Shown: piece after piece, positions 15,344-24,757 of the stretch
Position numbering within the stretch: position 1 is the first letter of the stretch
Layout of the letters: the number at the start of each line of letters is the position of its first letter
NCBI RefSeq assembly: GCF_000422285.1
Contig: NZ_AULM01000014.1
Coordinates: 31,174 to 95,173 of the forward strand
Length of the DNA stretch: 64,000 bases
Reading direction: 5' to 3'
Source: Desulfatiglans anilini DSM 4660
GTDB taxonomy: Bacteria > Desulfobacterota > DSM-4660 > Desulfatiglandales > Desulfatiglandaceae
Translations under genes and position numbers: made by a program
The notes under the pieces: generated by a model
What the model was told of the DNA's origin: nothing
Databases searched by the model: none
What the model saw: only the letters and a program-made list of their open reading frames with translations

Positions 15344-16783
15344 ATGGAACTATGCGATCACAGTGCGGTTGAACTGGCCCGCATGTTGAGGGCGGGCGAA
15401 ACGACCTCCGTCGAGGTCACCCGCTCCGTGCTTCAGAGAATCGACGAGCGGGAAGCGGAGATCAACGCCTATATCACCGTCGACCGTGAAGGCGCGCTTC
15501 GGCAGGCGCAGGCGGCGGACGAGCGCTTCCGGGGCGGGGGGCGGATCCCGGCGTTGAACGGGATCCCTCTGGCGGTCAAGGACATCCTCTGCACCCGCGG
15601 CATACGCACCACCTGCGCTTCCAGGATCCTGCAGGCCTTCAAGGCCACCTATGACGCGACCGCCTTCCGCAGGATCATGGACGAGGGCGCCGTCCTCATC
15701 GGCAAGACCAACCTGGACGAGTTCGGGATGGGGTCGTCGACCGAAAACAGCGTCTTCGGACCGACGCGCAACCCGGTCGACACGGGTCTCGTAGCCGGCG
15801 GGTCGAGCGGCGGATCGGCGGCGGCAGTGGCCGCCGGCGAGGCCGTCATCGCCCTCGGCACCGACACGGGGGGCTCCATCCGCCTGCCCGGGGCCTTCTG
15901 CGGCTGCGTCGGAATCAAGCCCACCTACGGCCGCGTCTCCCGCTTCGGCCTCATCGCCTATGCCTCGTCCCTCGATCAGGTGGGGGCGCTCGCACGGACC
16001 GTCGAAGACACGGCCTTCTTCTTGAATGCGATCGCCGGGCACGACCCCCTGGACACCACGAGCGCCGCCCTCCCCGTACCCGATTTCACGGCAGGGCTGG
16101 GAACGGGTGTAGACGGACTGCGCATCGGCCTCCCGCGCGAATACTTCGTCGAGGGGCTCGATCCACGTATCCGGGAGTGCGTCCTCGGGGCCGCCTCCCT
16201 GCTCGAGCGAAACGGCGCCCGCATCGTGGAGGTCAGCCTCCCCCACGCCCGCTACGCCATCAGCGCCTATTACCTCATCGCCACGGCGGAGGCGAGCAGC
16301 AACCTCGCCCGCTACGACGGGGTCAAGTACGGCTTCCGCTCCGAGGAGGAAACGGACCTTCTCGGGATGTACGCGGCCACCCGCAGCCAGGGGTTCGGGA
16401 GCGAGGTCAAGCGGCGGATCATGCTCGGCACCTATGTCCTTTCGGCCGGCTACTACGATGCCTATTACCGTAAGGCGCAGGAGGCGCGCACCCTTATCAA
16501 GCAGGATTTCGACGCGGCCTTCGAAGGGGTCGACTGCATGCTGGCACCGGTCTCCCCTTGCCTGCCCTTCAAACTGGGGGAAAAGCTCGACGATCCCCTC
16601 CAGATGTACCTGGTGGATATCTACACGGTGTCGCTCAACCTCTCGGGCCTGCCCGGGATGAGCATCCCCTGTGGGAGGGTGAACGGACTCCCCGTCGGGC
16701 TGCAGATCATCGGCAGGGCCTTCGACGAGGCGACCATCCTCCGCCTCGGGCATGCCTGCGAAACGCTCTTGGGACGGATCTGA
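15344..16783 (+). CDS. gatA: Asp-tRNA(Asn)/Glu-tRNA(Gln) amidotransferase subunit A
   Basis: Amidase-signature subunit that releases ammonia from glutamine for transamidation, 479 residues. The Ser-cisSer-Lys triad is visible: Lys in PLAVKDILC, and the two Ser in the glycine/serine loop AGGSSGGSAAAVAAGEA. The C-terminus (GLPVGLQIIGRAFDEATI) is typical. It begins 3 bp after the aspS-gatC stop and is followed by gatB after 2 bp, so the three genes form a compact operon. No free-standing gatC is needed because GatC is fused to AspRS upstream. Confidence 0.97.
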   Translation: MELCDHSAVELARMLRAGETTSVEVTRSVLQRIDEREAEINAYITVDREGALRQAQAADERFRGGGRIPALNGIPLAVKDILCTRGIRTTCASRILQAFKATYDATAFRRIMDEGAVLIGKTNLDEFGMGSSTENSVFGPTRNPVDTGLVAGGSSGGSAAAVAAGEAVIALGTDTGGSIRLPGAFCGCVGIKPTYGRVSRFGLIAYASSLDQVGALARTVEDTAFFLNAIAGHDPLDTTSAALPVPDFTAGLGTGVDGLRIGLPREYFVEGLDPRIRECVLGAASLLERNGARIVEVSLPHARYAISAYYLIATAEASSNLARYDGVKYGFRSEEETDLLGMYAATRSQGFGSEVKRRIMLGTYVLSAGYYDAYYRKAQEARTLIKQDFDAAFEGVDCMLAPVSPCLPFKLGEKLDDPLQMYLVDIYTVSLNLSGLPGMSIPCGRVNGLPVGLQIIGRAFDEATILRLGHACETLLGRI

Positions 16784-16785
16784 TC

Positions 16786-18240
16786 ATGGAATTCGAGACC
16801 ATCATCTGTTTTGAAACGCACGTCGAACTGAAGACCGAGACGAAGCTCTTCTGCGACTGCCCGGTCCGGTACGACGCCGCCCCGAACCACTGCAGCTGCC
16901 CGGTCTGCACCGGCCAACCAGGTGCGCTCCCGGTCCTGAACCGGCGGGCCGTGGAATTCGCAATCCGGGCCGGCGTCGCCCTGGGGTGCGCCATCAACCG
17001 GCGCTCGCGCTTCGCCCGCAAGAACTACTTCTACCCGGACCTGCCCAAAGGCTACCAGATCTCCCAATACGAAAGGCCCTTCTGTGAAGACGGGACCCTC
17101 GAGATCATCGGGGACGACGGTGAACCCTATCCCGTGGGGATCAAACGCATCCACCTCGAAGAGGACGCCGGGAAGCTGGTTCACTCGTCGGATTCATTCG
17201 AGGCGGCGGATTTCAGCCTCGTGGACTACAACCGCTCGAGCGTGCCGCTCCTCGAGATCGTCGGGGACCACGAGCGCAACCCCCTGCGCTCGATCCCGGA
17301 GGCGCGGCAGTACCTCGAGAAGCTGCGCCAGGTCCTGCGCTATATCGGCATCAGCGACTGCAGCATGGAAAAGGGCCAGCTGCGCTGCGACGTGAACGTC
17401 TCCCTGCGGAGGAAAGGCCAGCCGCACTTCGGCAACCGCACGGAGGTCAAGAACATGTCCTCCTTCCGCTTCATCGCCGACGCCCTCCAGTACGAGATCC
17501 GGCGGCAGGCGGAGATCCTGCGCTCGGGCGGCGCGGTCGACCAGGAGACCCGTCTCTTCGACGAGCAGAAAGGGATCACCCTCCCCATGCGCAGCAAGGA
17601 AGACGCGCCAGACTACCGCTACTTCCCGGACCCGGACCTCGTCGAGGTGGAGATCGATGACGCGTTCCTCGAAGGTGTCCGCCGTGCCTTGCCGGAGCTC
17701 CCCGACCGGAAGATCGAACGGGTGATCGCGGAATACGGGATCGCCCGCAAGGATGCGCTGATCCTCACCCGGGAGCGTGCCGTCTGCGACTACTTCGAGC
17801 GTTCCGCCGCCCGCTGCGCGGACGCCAGGCGCCTCGGGGCCTGGCTGATCAAGGAGCTCTTCAGGCTGCTGAACGACGCCTCTGTGCCCATCGAGGCCTG
17901 CCCGGTGCCGGACGCGGCCTTTGCCGAGCTCATCGACCTGATCGCGGAGGGTACGATCACGGACGCGATCGGCCGCACGGTCCTCGAGGAGATGTTCGCC
18001 ACCTCCCGAAGACCCGGCGAGATCATCGCCGCCCGGAACCTCCAGCCGATCCAGGACGAAGACGCCCTCTCGGACATTTTGAACGAGGTCCTGAAGGAGA
18101 ACCCGGACATCGTGGATCAGATCCTGCGCGGCAACCGCAAGCCCATGGATTTCCTCATCGGACAGGTCATGCGCAAGACCCGCGGAAAAGCGGATGCCCG
18201 AAAGGTCAAAGGCCTCCTGGAGGAGAAATTCGCGCCCTGA
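16786..18240 (+). CDS. gatB: Asp-tRNA(Asn)/Glu-tRNA(Gln) amidotransferase subunit B
   Basis: Kinase/tRNA-binding subunit that phosphorylates the mischarged aminoacyl-tRNA before amidation, 484 residues from ATG 16786. Recognisable parts are the N-terminal FETHVELKTETKLFCDC, CPVCTGQPGALPVLN, the basic YFYPDLPKGYQISQYE block, LRCDVNVSLR, and a C-terminal YqeY-like helical domain ending MGQ-like DFLIGQVMRKTRGKAD. It begins two bases after the gatA stop. The operon ends here; a bidirectional hairpin terminator lies about 185 bp downstream, shared with convergent glnA. Confidence 0.97.
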   Translation: MEFETIICFETHVELKTETKLFCDCPVRYDAAPNHCSCPVCTGQPGALPVLNRRAVEFAIRAGVALGCAINRRSRFARKNYFYPDLPKGYQISQYERPFCEDGTLEIIGDDGEPYPVGIKRIHLEEDAGKLVHSSDSFEAADFSLVDYNRSSVPLLEIVGDHERNPLRSIPEARQYLEKLRQVLRYIGISDCSMEKGQLRCDVNVSLRRKGQPHFGNRTEVKNMSSFRFIADALQYEIRRQAEILRSGGAVDQETRLFDEQKGITLPMRSKEDAPDYRYFPDPDLVEVEIDDAFLEGVRRALPELPDRKIERVIAEYGIARKDALILTRERAVCDYFERSAARCADARRLGAWLIKELFRLLNDASVPIEACPVPDAAFAELIDLIAEGTITDAIGRTVLEEMFATSRRPGEIIAARNLQPIQDEDALSDILNEVLKENPDIVDQILRGNRKPMDFLIGQVMRKTRGKADARKVKGLLEEKFAP

Positions 18241-18423
18241 AAACCCGCCCGGTTTTCGCGTATTGCACCAGACCTGGATAAATCCAAGACATCGAGCAGC
18301 GCCACGCAAACCGCTCGGCCCATCCGGCAGCCGCCCCTTTGCAGGGGCGCCAACCCCCGAAACATGAAACCGAACTGCCCGCAGAGGACCCACTTGTCCA
18401 GGGACAAGTCCGCAACGACCCCG

Positions 18424-18466
18424 AAAAAAAGCCTCCCTGGTCGAAACGACCGGAGAGGCCTTTTTC
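18424..18466 (-). terminator. Bidirectional intrinsic terminator between gatB and glnA
   Basis: A 13-bp stem with one mismatch (GCCTCCCTGGTCG with CGACCGGAGAGGC) closes a three-base AAA loop. It is flanked by seven A on the left, which become seven U for glnA transcripts, and five T on the right for gatB transcripts. Confidence 0.88.
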
Positions 18467-18518
18467 AGCATGAGGACCCGTGCCCCAGGGGGTGGAGGGC
18501 AGGCTTCGGGCTGGTGGT

Positions 18519-19847
18519 CTACAGTTTGGCGAGGTAGCGTTCCAATTCGAAGGCGCTCACGTGCGTCCGGTACATATCCCACTCGATCTTCTTGTTCTCG
18601 ATGAACTTATTGAAAACGTGCTCCCCAAGGACCTTCTTGACGAGAGAGCTCTTTTCAGCCTCGAGCGTCGCGGCGTAAAGGTTTCCAGGCAGATCGGTGA
18701 TCCCGTGGGCCTTGCGCTCCGCCGGGTTCATCTCGAAGATGTCCTCTTCGATCGGGTCGGGCATCTCGTACTTGTTCTCGATCCCCTCGAGCCCCGCGCC
18801 CAGCATGACCGCGAATGCCAGGTAAGGATTGCACGACGGGTCCGGAGACCGGAACTCGATACGGGTGGCCGCCTCTTTGCCCGGCTTGTACATGGGGACC
18901 CGGATCATGGCCGAGCGGTTCCGACGCGCCCAGGCGACGTAGACCGGCGCCTCGTAGCCCGGGACCAGCCGCTTGTAGGAGTTGACCCACTGGTTGGTGA
19001 CGACCGTGATCTCCGGGGCGTGGCGCATGATCCCGGCGATGTAGTGCTTGGCCACATCCGAGAGGTTGTAGCGGTCGCTCGGGTCGTAAAAGGCATTCCG
19101 CTCACCCTTGAAAAGGGACTGATGAACATGCATGCCGCTCCCGTTCTGCCCGAAGATGGGCTTGGGCATGAAGGTCGCGTAGAACCCGTTCTTCCTCGCA
19201 ACCTCCTTAACGACCAGACGATAGGTCATGGTCTTGTCCGCCATGCGCAGCCCTTCATCGTAGCGCAGATCGATCTCGTGCTGGCTCGGCGCCACCTCGT
19301 GGTGGCTGTACTCGACCTGGATCCCCATGTCCTGCAGCGCGAAGATCGTCTCGCGCCGGAGGTCACTCCCCATATCGATCGGTCGTGAATCGAAATACCC
19401 CCCTGTATCCAGACATTCCGTGCCGCAGTTGTTCCGGAAGTAGAAATACTCGAGTTCGGGGCCCACATAAAAGGTATACCCCTTTTCGGCCACCTTCTTG
19501 AGAAGGCGTTTCAGGACGTAGCGCGGGTCCCCCTCGTAAGGGGTTCCATCCGGGTTCATGACGTCACAGAACATGCGGGCCACCGGGCGGTCGCCGCTCC
19601 GCCAGGGCACCAGCTGGAAGGTGGTCACATCCGGCTTCGCGATCATGTCGCTTTCCTGGATGCGGGCAAACCCCTCGATAGACGACCCGTCGAACCCCAT
19701 GCCCTCGCTCAGACCTTCCTCCAACTCCGAAGGGGTGACGGCGAAACTCTTGAGGACCCCCAGGACATCCGTGAACCAGAACTGGATAAAGCTGATGTTC
19801 TTCTCTTTGACGATCCTTTTGACATCTTCTTCCGTCTGACAAATCAT
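18519..19847 (-). CDS. glnA: Glutamine synthetase type I (GSI-alpha-like)
   Basis: Condenses glutamate and ammonia with ATP, 442 residues. Active-site blocks are GMGFDGSSIEGF, YVGPELEYFYF, SHHEVAPSQHEID, NGSGMHVHQSLF and RIEFRSPDPSCNPYLA. The length and the absence of the roughly 25-residue insert of enterobacterial GSI-beta point to GSI-alpha, which is usually not adenylylated, although NLYAATLEAE keeps a tyrosine near the corresponding position. Start ATG 19847 follows AGGAGG. Control is by an upstream sigma-54 promoter, so transcriptional nitrogen regulation is likely to matter most. Confidence 0.97.
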   Translation of the reverse strand: MICQTEEDVKRIVKEKNISFIQFWFTDVLGVLKSFAVTPSELEEGLSEGMGFDGSSIEGFARIQESDMIAKPDVTTFQLVPWRSGDRPVARMFCDVMNPDGTPYEGDPRYVLKRLLKKVAEKGYTFYVGPELEYFYFRNNCGTECLDTGGYFDSRPIDMGSDLRRETIFALQDMGIQVEYSHHEVAPSQHEIDLRYDEGLRMADKTMTYRLVVKEVARKNGFYATFMPKPIFGQNGSGMHVHQSLFKGERNAFYDPSDRYNLSDVAKHYIAGIMRHAPEITVVTNQWVNSYKRLVPGYEAPVYVAWARRNRSAMIRVPMYKPGKEAATRIEFRSPDPSCNPYLAFAVMLGAGLEGIENKYEMPDPIEEDIFEMNPAERKAHGITDLPGNLYAATLEAEKSSLVKKVLGEHVFNKFIENKKIEWDMYRTHVSAFELERYLAKL

Positions 19848-19937
19848 GTGTTTTCCTCCTCTTGCTTTTCAATATGGATTCGAAAGTTTCTCAAGCCTGC
19901 ATCGAACAGGTCAACGTCCTCGGGTGCCCTCTACTGT

Positions 19938-19953
19938 AGCAAGCACAATGCCA
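19938..19953 (-). promoter_or_regulatory. Sigma-54 promoter of glnA
   Basis: The minus strand reads TGGCAT, TGTGC, TTGCT, matching the -24/-12 consensus with one deviation (T for C at the last -24 base). The predicted start leaves a leader of about 80 nt. Confidence 0.85.
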
Positions 19954-20091
19954 AAAGGAGCGAAAGGCAAAAACAGCTGTTATCTCAATAAACTATAGGT
20001 GGAGACGTCTGAACCGCGTTTTCTCTTGCCTGCATTATTGTAGGAAACATCGGGATAATATAACATTTTTGTTGTATCGCGAGGTGATGGG

Positions 20092-20724
20092 TCAGGAAAC
20101 GGAGGCTTCCAGGAAAGGGCAGAACCGGACCAGTTCGGCCAAAAAGGTCCTCCGGTCCCGATAGAGGATGGTCTCGAGCCCCCGGCTCCGGGCCCGCTCG
20201 ATGTTTCCCGGGTTGTCGTCCATGAAGAGGACCTCCGAAGGAGCTGTGCCGAGACGGCCCACAACCTGATCGAAAAAGGCCGGATCCCGCTTGCTGCGGC
20301 CCTCGACGAAGCTGTTGAAGACGGCCTCGAAGTACTGGAAGAATCGATCACGGCGGTCGAGCTGAATCAGCCAGTCGGTCTGGTCGCTCAGGATCGCCAA
20401 CCGTACACCGGCCTCTTTCAAGACCCTGACGAGTCTCACCATCCAGTCCCGCAGCACGAAACGATCCAGGATCTCCCGACGCAGATCGGCATCCGAGCCC
20501 CGGATGCCCGTCTCAGAGCGGAGGTGCCGCCAGTAGGTTTGCTCCGACGCCTTCCCCGTAACGTACCCGCTCGCGTGCACCCACTCGGACGCCGTCTGGA
20601 AAAAGGCATCGGGATCCAGCCCGTCTTTCAGCGCAATCGCCTTGAGTCCTTCCCGGAATCCCTCTTCGGCCAGAACGCCGCCATAGTCGAAGAGGAGGAC
20701 ATCCACCCGGCATTTTCCCTGCAT
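20092..20724 (-). CDS. HAD-superfamily hydrolase
   Basis: Haloacid dehalogenase-like phosphatase, 210 residues from ATG 20724; a longer frame reaches 20826 but the extra 34 residues lack family character. Motif I is DVLLFDYGGVL, where the residue two after the nucleophile Asp is Tyr-Gly, as in the YihX/epoxide-hydrolase-like branch. Motif II is LAILSDQTD, the Lys is in GRSKRDPAFF, and motif IV is VLFMDDNPGNIERA. A helical cap lies between motifs I and II. Substrate unknown. Single gene with no clear operon partner. Confidence 0.85.
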   Translation of the reverse strand: MQGKCRVDVLLFDYGGVLAEEGFREGLKAIALKDGLDPDAFFQTASEWVHASGYVTGKASEQTYWRHLRSETGIRGSDADLRREILDRFVLRDWMVRLVRVLKEAGVRLAILSDQTDWLIQLDRRDRFFQYFEAVFNSFVEGRSKRDPAFFDQVVGRLGTAPSEVLFMDDNPGNIERARSRGLETILYRDRRTFLAELVRFCPFLEASVS

Positions 20725-20980
20725 CTCAAAAACCCTCGACTCCCCGCGCCCGACGAGAGGCGCCTCCACAATCTTGCCACCGTTTTTGGGAGGATAGCCG
20801 ATCGACCGGAGAAAGGAAAGCCTCAAAACCGCATTTCCGGATTGGAAACCGGCGCGCAGTGGACTATTATAGTGATTTTGACCGTGCGGTGGATTGTATC
20901 CAACCGGAAAAGCCCTTTTGATCGTCCGTTTTCGCCACCCGGTCCCACCTCGGCGAGTCGGACGCCCGTTTGGCCGGGAG
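20725..20980. other. Intergenic region with a partial family B repeat
   Basis: No supported gene. Bases 20832-20852 (CATTTCCGG then ATTGGAAACCGG) match the left half of family B. Confidence 0.4.
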
Positions 20981-21085
20981 CGGCTCCAACACCACGTGCA
21001 GCCGTGAAGTCATCCGAGGAGAAGAAGGCCTTCGAGACCGCGACCAAAGGCGGCTCGGACACCACGTGCAGCCGTGAGGTCATCC
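20981..21085 (+). repeat. Pair of 35-bp direct repeats, 70-bp period
   Basis: 20981-21015 and 21051-21085 match at 32 of 35 positions, sharing ACACCACGTGCAGCCGTGA and GTCATCC. They lie just upstream of the first GTPase gene and contain CACGTG. Confidence 0.85.
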
Positions 21086-21157
21086 CGTGTCGTGACGGGG
21101 CACACCGGGCCTGCCCGGAGACGAACTCGGCCTCATCGCCTGTGATCCCGTGCCCGG

Positions 21158-22918
21158 GTGGCACATAACCCGAGAAATCTCGAGCTGACATCATTGGAAT
21201 CTCTGATTACCGCCATCCGTGCCGTCCGCCATCCAGGCCTCATCGAAGCAAGCGCCGCCATCCCGGGGCTGGCGGAGGACCTTGGGCGCCAAATGGCGGT
21301 GATCGCCTACAAATCCAACTCACCGGTGACGTGGGTGATGTTTCTCGGCGGCACCGGCACCGGGAAGTCGACCCTCTTCAATCTCTTCTGCGGCAGGGCG
21401 CTCAGTGCGACCGGCGTCGAAAGGCCCAAAACCTTCGGTCCGATCGCCTATGCCCATGCCTATGCGAACATCGGGACAGGCTTCCCTTTCCCCGAGGTGA
21501 AACCCGATGAGCCCTCCCCCGAAGAGGACCTGGGCCAGCCCATGGCCGGGGCCCCAGGCCGCCTGTCGATCATCAGCCACCGCCGCAAAACGCTCTCCCA
21601 TCTCGCCATAGTCGACACGCCCGACGTCGACAGCGTGGAGGAGGGCAACCGGGTGATCACCCGGAATCTTTATCTCCTGGCCGACGCGATCATCTTCGTC
21701 GCCAGCCCGGAAAAATATGCGGACGAAGTGCCCCTCGATGCCCTGTTCGAGGCCTTCCAGGATGGGAAGGTGGTCGCCTTCCTCTTGAACAAGGTCCGCA
21801 GCGGCCTCGGTGCGGAGGACGTTCTGAAGGTCCTCGAAAGCCGTGGGATCGCATGCGAACGGGGGCTGATCCGGATTCTGCCGGCTGCACCCGGGGGTTC
21901 GGCCGCGGAGTTGAGCGCCCTGGAAGCCGTGAGCCGCACCATGCAGTCCCTTCACGCCGAGCTCGACCCGGCCTCATCCGGCGAGCGGCTGCGCCGCCAG
22001 CAGGACCGCCGCCTGGAGCACAGCCGCCGGAGCGCGCAGCGGCTGCTCGGCCTGCTGCAAGCGGAGGCGTCCGCCGCCGCCCAATGGCAGGAGAGGCTCG
22101 AGCAGTGCGCACGGGAGACGGCGGACCTTCTGCTGGAGGGAGAAGCAAAACGCTTCAAGGCACAGAGCGATGAATACATCCGGATCGAAATCCGCAAGCT
22201 CTTCAACCGCTACGACCCCCTCGCAAAACCCCGGCGGGTGATCCAGGAAACGATCCTCTTTCCCCTGCGACTGCTCGGCTTCCGCAAGGACAGGGGCGAG
22301 GCGCGCCACAAGCAGGCCCTCGCGAAGCTGCGCAAATACTCCGACAGCTCCCCTCTGGCCGCCGCCCTGGCGCAGATGAACCGCCGCGTACTGGAAGAAC
22401 TCGCCCCGGCCGGTCAAGACGCCCCCCTTGGCGCCGCCCTGCGGAGTCCAGACCTGCCTTTGACCGAGCCGGAGATCGAAGCCCGCATCCTGCAAGGCCA
22501 GGAAACGCTGCTTGCCTGGATAGACGAGCGGTTCCGCGACCTGGCCGAACACCTGTCGACGCGCAAGAAGTGGGGCATCTACAGCGCTTCGATCGTCTGG
22601 GGGGCGCTCCTCCTTGCGGTCGAAATCGTCATCGGCGGGGGCTTCACCATGATCGACGCCGTCCTCGACTCCGCGCTCGCACCCTTCCTGACCAAGGGCA
22701 CGACAGAGCTTTTCGCCTACCAGGAGATCCAGAAGATCGCCCGCGAATTGGCAGACCGATACCGAAGCGAGCTCCTCGCCGTGATCGACGAGCAGCGGAT
22801 GCGCTACGAGCAATGCCTCGCGGCGACCCTGACGCCCCCCGAAACGGTGCAACGCCTCGATCAATGGCTGAAACAGCGGCCCCGCGCCGGCGCGAAGGGC
22901 CGCACAGAACGTCCGTGA
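21158..22918 (+). CDS. Membrane-linked dynamin/GTPase-like protein, first of a tandem pair
   Basis: P-loop GTPase of 586 residues. The N-terminal G domain has Walker A GGTGTGKSTLFNLF (about residue 64), a G3-like IVDTPDVDS and a weakened G4 (LLNKVRSG instead of NKxD). A long helical, charged middle section (about residues 270-430) is followed by a hydrophobic stretch near residue 470-510 (IVWGALLLAVEIVIGGGF), suggesting membrane attachment. The GTG start is the first in frame and lacks a good ribosome site; a TTG at 21194 is possible. The next gene is a related GTPase 9 bp away. Function not recognised; tandem GTPases with membrane segments recall bacterial dynamin pairs. Confidence 0.75.
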   Translation: MAHNPRNLELTSLESLITAIRAVRHPGLIEASAAIPGLAEDLGRQMAVIAYKSNSPVTWVMFLGGTGTGKSTLFNLFCGRALSATGVERPKTFGPIAYAHAYANIGTGFPFPEVKPDEPSPEEDLGQPMAGAPGRLSIISHRRKTLSHLAIVDTPDVDSVEEGNRVITRNLYLLADAIIFVASPEKYADEVPLDALFEAFQDGKVVAFLLNKVRSGLGAEDVLKVLESRGIACERGLIRILPAAPGGSAAELSALEAVSRTMQSLHAELDPASSGERLRRQQDRRLEHSRRSAQRLLGLLQAEASAAAQWQERLEQCARETADLLLEGEAKRFKAQSDEYIRIEIRKLFNRYDPLAKPRRVIQETILFPLRLLGFRKDRGEARHKQALAKLRKYSDSSPLAAALAQMNRRVLEELAPAGQDAPLGAALRSPDLPLTEPEIEARILQGQETLLAWIDERFRDLAEHLSTRKKWGIYSASIVWGALLLAVEIVIGGGFTMIDAVLDSALAPFLTKGTTELFAYQEIQKIARELADRYRSELLAVIDEQRMRYEQCLAATLTPPETVQRLDQWLKQRPRAGAKGRTERP

Positions 22919-22927
22919 GGAACTGAC

Positions 22928-24667
22928 ATGCGAGACCCCGGCTTCCAAGTGCGGAAAGAACTCGACCGCATCGACCGCCTCCTCGAAAAAGACACCCTTT
23001 TCTCGATTGCACCCGGGGAGCGCCGGTCCCTCGCGGCCCGTTCAAAGGCCCTGCGCGCGAAGCTCGAGCGGATCGAAGGGCGTTTTCTGACCGTCGGCCT
23101 CATCGGCGGCACCGGTGTCGGCAAGTCCTCCCTCCTCAACGCCCTCGCCGGATCCGAGATCGCGTCAAGCAGCCACCGGAGGCCCCACACGGACCGGGTG
23201 CTGATCTACCGCCACATCCACGCGGACCCGCCGCCCGCCGCGGAGCTCCGCCGTATCCCCTGGAAGGAGATCACCCACGAGGCCGGCGCGATGCAGGCGC
23301 TTCTCCTGTGCGACCTGCCCGACTTCGACAGCCTGGGCGGTGAAAACCGCCGTTACGTCGTCGATTTCCTGGAGCACCTCGACCTCCTCGTGTGGGTCGC
23401 ATCGCCCGAAAAATACGCCGACGGCCGGTTTTACGCCTTCCTGGATGAGGTCCCCAAGGCCAGGGAATACTTCGCCTTCGTCCTGAACAAGGTGGATCAG
23501 CTCGTGGAGCCCGGCGACGGTGCGGCCGCCGACCGCCTTGCCCCGGTTCTGAGCGGCTTCAAGGAACTGCTCGCCAAACACGGGGTCCCGGACCCCCTCG
23601 TCTTCGCCGTCTCGGCAGAGCACGCCCGGCGCAGCGGCGGGGCGGCCGTCTGGAACCAGTTCGATTTCTTCCGCCGGCACCTGATCGATCAGCAGCGCGT
23701 CAAGACCATCACCGCCATCAAGGCCGCCAATCTGAGCGCAGAGATTCAACAGCTCCTGACCCCTTTCGAAACCGAACGGCTGCATCTCGAAGAGGCCTCG
23801 GGGGTGATCGCGAACGCCCTCCAGTGGGTGGAGGAAAAACGGTCCCATTGGACCGCGGCGGGGCGCGAGGCCCTGTCTGCCTGGCTCATCAGCGAAACAG
23901 CCCCGGTGGGCGAAGAGCCGATCGAAGACCTTTCGGGCCTCGTCGGTCCGAGCTACGGGATCGGCCTCCTCCTGCAAACGCTGCGGCGGGGGGGCGGCAA
24001 CCCCGCCGGCGGCGATGCTCGGCCAAACTTTCTGCTCCCGCCCGAAGGCACGGCGGCCATTCTGAGAAGGCCCTTTCAGTGGCTCGAAGAAAACCTTCAC
24101 AGCCGCTTCCTGCGTGCCAATCTCCCGCAGAGCCTTTGGGAGGAGGTCCAGTCCAAACTCGACCTCGAAGGCGCATTCGAACAGCTGGGAACGGACCTCG
24201 CCACCGTCGGTGAACAAGCCGCGGCACAGGCCGGAAGGCCATCCTTCCGGATCTTTCGGGCCGGGCAGATGCTGACCTTCGCAGCCCTCACCCTGTGCCT
24301 CCTCATCGCCCTGACGGGGGCCGGCGCCTGGCGGGCCTTTTTCGAGCACCCCGGCCTCGGCGGCGCGGCCGGACTCCTCGCGGCCGCGATCGAGGCCGTC
24401 TTCAGCCCCAAGGGCCTCGCCGCCCTCCTGAGCTACGCCTTGATCAACCTTTTCCTTTCCATCCGATTCTATCGCCGTTACAATAAGAAGCGGCGTGACG
24501 AGCGCCTCAAGCGGCGAGTCCGGCTGGCGGAGACCCTCGCAGCCGTCTGGTCCGAGCACCTGGGGCACCTCGCCGGCCGGTTGCAACGTTTGGAAAAGGA
24601 CACCCGCGAACAGATCGGCGCGCTCGAAAGCGTCCTGGCGGGCCGTCGCGCAGAGAAGGGTTCCTGA
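22928..24667 (+). CDS. Membrane-linked dynamin/GTPase-like protein, second of a tandem pair
   Basis: 579-residue GTPase with intact Walker A (LIGGTGVGKSSLLNALAG, about residue 58), G3-like LCDLPDFDSLGG and a proper G4 (LNKVDQL), so it looks the more competent nucleotide-binding partner. Residues about 440-520 carry two hydrophobic segments (LTFAALTLCLLIALTGAG, and ALLSYALINLFLSIRFY) followed by a basic helical tail. It starts 9 bp after the first GTPase stop, so the pair is one transcription unit, and it is followed by a multi-pass membrane protein. A heterotypic complex acting at the inner membrane is inference. Confidence 0.78.
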   Translation: MRDPGFQVRKELDRIDRLLEKDTLFSIAPGERRSLAARSKALRAKLERIEGRFLTVGLIGGTGVGKSSLLNALAGSEIASSSHRRPHTDRVLIYRHIHADPPPAAELRRIPWKEITHEAGAMQALLLCDLPDFDSLGGENRRYVVDFLEHLDLLVWVASPEKYADGRFYAFLDEVPKAREYFAFVLNKVDQLVEPGDGAAADRLAPVLSGFKELLAKHGVPDPLVFAVSAEHARRSGGAAVWNQFDFFRRHLIDQQRVKTITAIKAANLSAEIQQLLTPFETERLHLEEASGVIANALQWVEEKRSHWTAAGREALSAWLISETAPVGEEPIEDLSGLVGPSYGIGLLLQTLRRGGGNPAGGDARPNFLLPPEGTAAILRRPFQWLEENLHSRFLRANLPQSLWEEVQSKLDLEGAFEQLGTDLATVGEQAAAQAGRPSFRIFRAGQMLTFAALTLCLLIALTGAGAWRAFFEHPGLGGAAGLLAAAIEAVFSPKGLAALLSYALINLFLSIRFYRRYNKKRRDERLKRRVRLAETLAAVWSEHLGHLAGRLQRLEKDTREQIGALESVLAGRRAEKGS

Positions 24668-24757
24668 GCGACCGGACGCCCCCGCAGCGGTTCGACAAGA
24701 ACTTTTCCGGATGGCAGCCATTCTGATAAAAACCGGCAGCGTATAAGGAGGAACGGC

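Noticed and set aside
20823..21194. A 123-codon minus-strand frame before the HAD gene
   Set aside because: It translates the 35-bp direct repeats and intergenic DNA; no ribosome site or family.
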